Positions 62,923 through 64,000 of a stretch of DNA of 64,000 nucleotides are shown piece after piece. Within the stretch, counting starts at the first letter, position 1; each line of letters starts with the position of its first letter. A program made the translations under genes and the position numbers. The notes below the pieces were generated by a model. It saw only the letters and a program-made list of their open reading frames with translations, had not been told where the DNA came from and did not search any database. The stretch comes from Verrucomicrobium sp. GAS474 (lineage in GTDB: Bacteria; Verrucomicrobiota; Verrucomicrobiia; Methylacidiphilales; GAS474), in NCBI RefSeq assembly GCF_900105685.1, contig NZ_LT629781.1, forward strand, positions 2,914,001 to 2,978,000. Reading direction: 5' to 3'.

Positions 62923-64000
62923 TTATTTCTGCGGCGGGAGCGAGCCGGGGCCGAGGATCTCCCGGATCTTCCGGGCAAGGCAGAGCGGGGTGAAGGGCTT
63001 CGAGAGGAAGGCCTCCTCCCGCTCTCCCTCCTCGACCTTCGGGATTTGGGAATAGCCCGAGATATAGAGGACGGCCCCGTGCTCGTGGGTTTTCCGATAT
63101 TGGGCGGCGACGTCCCTGCCGCTCCCCGAGGGGAGGACCATGTCGGCGACGAGGAGATCGATCGGGCTGCTGCCCCGGATCACCGAGACGGCGGCATCCC
63201 GATCGCCGACCTCGATGACCCGATAGCCGAGGGTGCGGAGCGAGGCGGCCAGGAGGCGGCGCATCGGCGCGTTGTCGTCGACGATCAGGATCGTCTCCGT
63301 TCCCTTCGGCCACGCTCCCCCTTCCTGGGATTGGGGCGTTCCGGCACTCCCCTTGCCGCCGCTGCCCGGGGCCGGGGCGCTCCACTCGGGGAAAAAGGGA
63401 ACCCGCCCGCCGGGAGTCCCGGCATCGCGGGAGGACGATTCGGAAGGGCCCTGGGATTCCGGATCGGCTTCGGGCGCGGTTTCCGAGTCGAGGCACGAAA
63501 CCGCGCCCTCCTTGCCGATCATCATCAGATGGCGGGCAAGGGCCGCCGCGCGATGGATCGACGATTCGATGTGCTTGAAGCGCGAGGGCTTCACCCCCGC
63601 CGACGCCATCGTCGCCTCGGCGCTCTCGCCCATCATGAAAAGGAGGTTGTTGAATTCGTTCGCGATGCTGTCGGCCACCTCGGCAACTTCGGATAACGGA
63701 GTCGATTTCCCCCCCTCCTCCGGCCGGGAGGGAAGGAGGGAAAGCTGCATCACCATCCGCGTCGTCGGCTTCGTTCCGGCATCGAGGGGGACGATGCGGC
63801 AGAAGACCGAGACCTGGCCGCCGTCCTTCCGCCGGATGCGGCCCTTCCCCTCCCCGCTGAGGCCTCCCAACACCGCCCCGACGAGGATCGCCCTCGTTTC
63901 CCCTTCCAGGCCGTTCCGCCCGAGGTCGGCGGCGGCGGGATCATTCGAGCCGTCGGCGTCAGTGAAGAGAAAATCCCATTCCTTGCCGATCAGCTCGGAG
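62923..64000 (-). CDS. PAS-receiver regulator with degenerate H-box, 5' end beyond window
   Basis: The frame is open to the right edge. The upstream part (ELIGKEWDFLFTDADG...ADLGRNGLEGE) is a PAS domain; VSVFCRIVPLDAGTKP belongs to its end. A HisKA-like helix follows, but the phospho-acceptor position, normally AHDFNN, is ANEFNN (Asn codon at 63658-63660). No ATPase domain is found. After a Ser/Gly/Pro linker comes a receiver domain (TILIVDDNAPMRRLL; LLVADMVLPSG with the Asp; YISGY; FLSKPF). It looks like a former kinase reduced to a sensor-receiver. The start lies outside the window. Confidence 0.82.
   Translation of the reverse strand, partial: SELIGKEWDFLFTDADGSNDPAAADLGRNGLEGETRAILVGAVLGGLSGEGKGRIRRKDGGQVSVFCRIVPLDAGTKPTTRMVMQLSLLPSRPEEGGKSTPLSEVAEVADSIANEFNNLLFMMGESAEATMASAGVKPSRFKHIESSIHRAAALARHLMMIGKEGAVSCLDSETAPEADPESQGPSESSSRDAGTPGGRVPFFPEWSAPAPGSGGKGSAGTPQSQEGGAWPKGTETILIVDDNAPMRRLLAASLRTLGYRVIEVGDRDAAVSVIRGSSPIDLLVADMVLPSGSGRDVAAQYRKTHEHGAVLYISGYSQIPKVEEGEREEAFLSKPFTPLCLARKIREILGPGSLPPQK

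Overview
Organism and general character. This is a GC-rich bacterial chromosome segment with no rRNA, tRNA, integrase, transposase or CRISPR array that I can see. A very long GreA-type transcription factor (extended N-terminus, as in PVC bacteria), a secreted mannanase-like enzyme with golvesin-type modules, and the block fabD-fabG-acpP-fabF-rpmE-prfA-prmC-murA-coaD point to the PVC superphylum, most likely Verrucomicrobiota. That assignment is inference from gene content.

Layout. (1) Bases 1-14930, plus strand: glycogen and sugar-phosphate genes (pgm, truncated by the left edge; glgP, glgX, an RNase II/R-type exonuclease, pgi, class I aldolase), then PRC-barrel, Nudix, zinc alcohol dehydrogenase and Cu+ P-type ATPase genes. 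(2) Bases 14949-25239, minus strand: an apparent single operon ackA-xfp-atpD-C-Q-R-B-E-F-A-G, an N-type rotary ATPase directly coupled to phosphoketolase and acetate kinase. (3) Bases 25240-28291: a structured intergenic region, cardiolipin synthase, two small envelope proteins and an AT-richer gap. (4) Bases 28292-32749: a secreted GH26-like enzyme (minus) and a flavin monooxygenase (plus). (5) Bases 32805-40617, plus strand: fatty-acid synthesis, translation termination, murA and coaD, interrupted between prmC and murA by a 273-bp nested palindrome. (6) Bases 40644-49514: exported nucleosidase-like protein, then mostly minus-strand genes including MFS, two linked secreted unknowns, ftsB-like, eno and long greA. 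(7) Bases 49732-57498: hybrid histidine kinase, uvrB (minus), ExoD-like, YqhA-like and a cNMP-binding protein. (8) Bases 57569-64000, minus strand: a dnaK-groES-groEL cluster, a repeat-containing exported protein and a PAS/receiver regulator cut by the right edge.

How the genes work together. Regions 1 and 2 read as one convergent energy module: glycogen is cut by GlgP and GlgX, Pgm and Pgi bring glucose-1-phosphate to fructose-6-phosphate, phosphoketolase splits sugar phosphate to acetyl phosphate, and acetate kinase makes ATP. The N-ATPase in the same operon could spend that ATP on ion pumping. The adjacent Cu+ ATPase, PRC-barrel and Nudix genes fit a stress or low-respiration setting. Base composition and codon use in this part look less GC-skewed than in the housekeeping part beyond about 28 kb, which would fit an accessory or transferred block; I did not compute this.

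Most unusual features: the three-stem nested palindrome at 38544-38816; the ATGA junction joining xfp to atpD; the apparent b-delta fusion in AtpF; a receiver protein whose H-box histidine is replaced by Asn; a secreted protein with a possible His/Cys dyad; and a possible three-way-junction RNA upstream of ackA.
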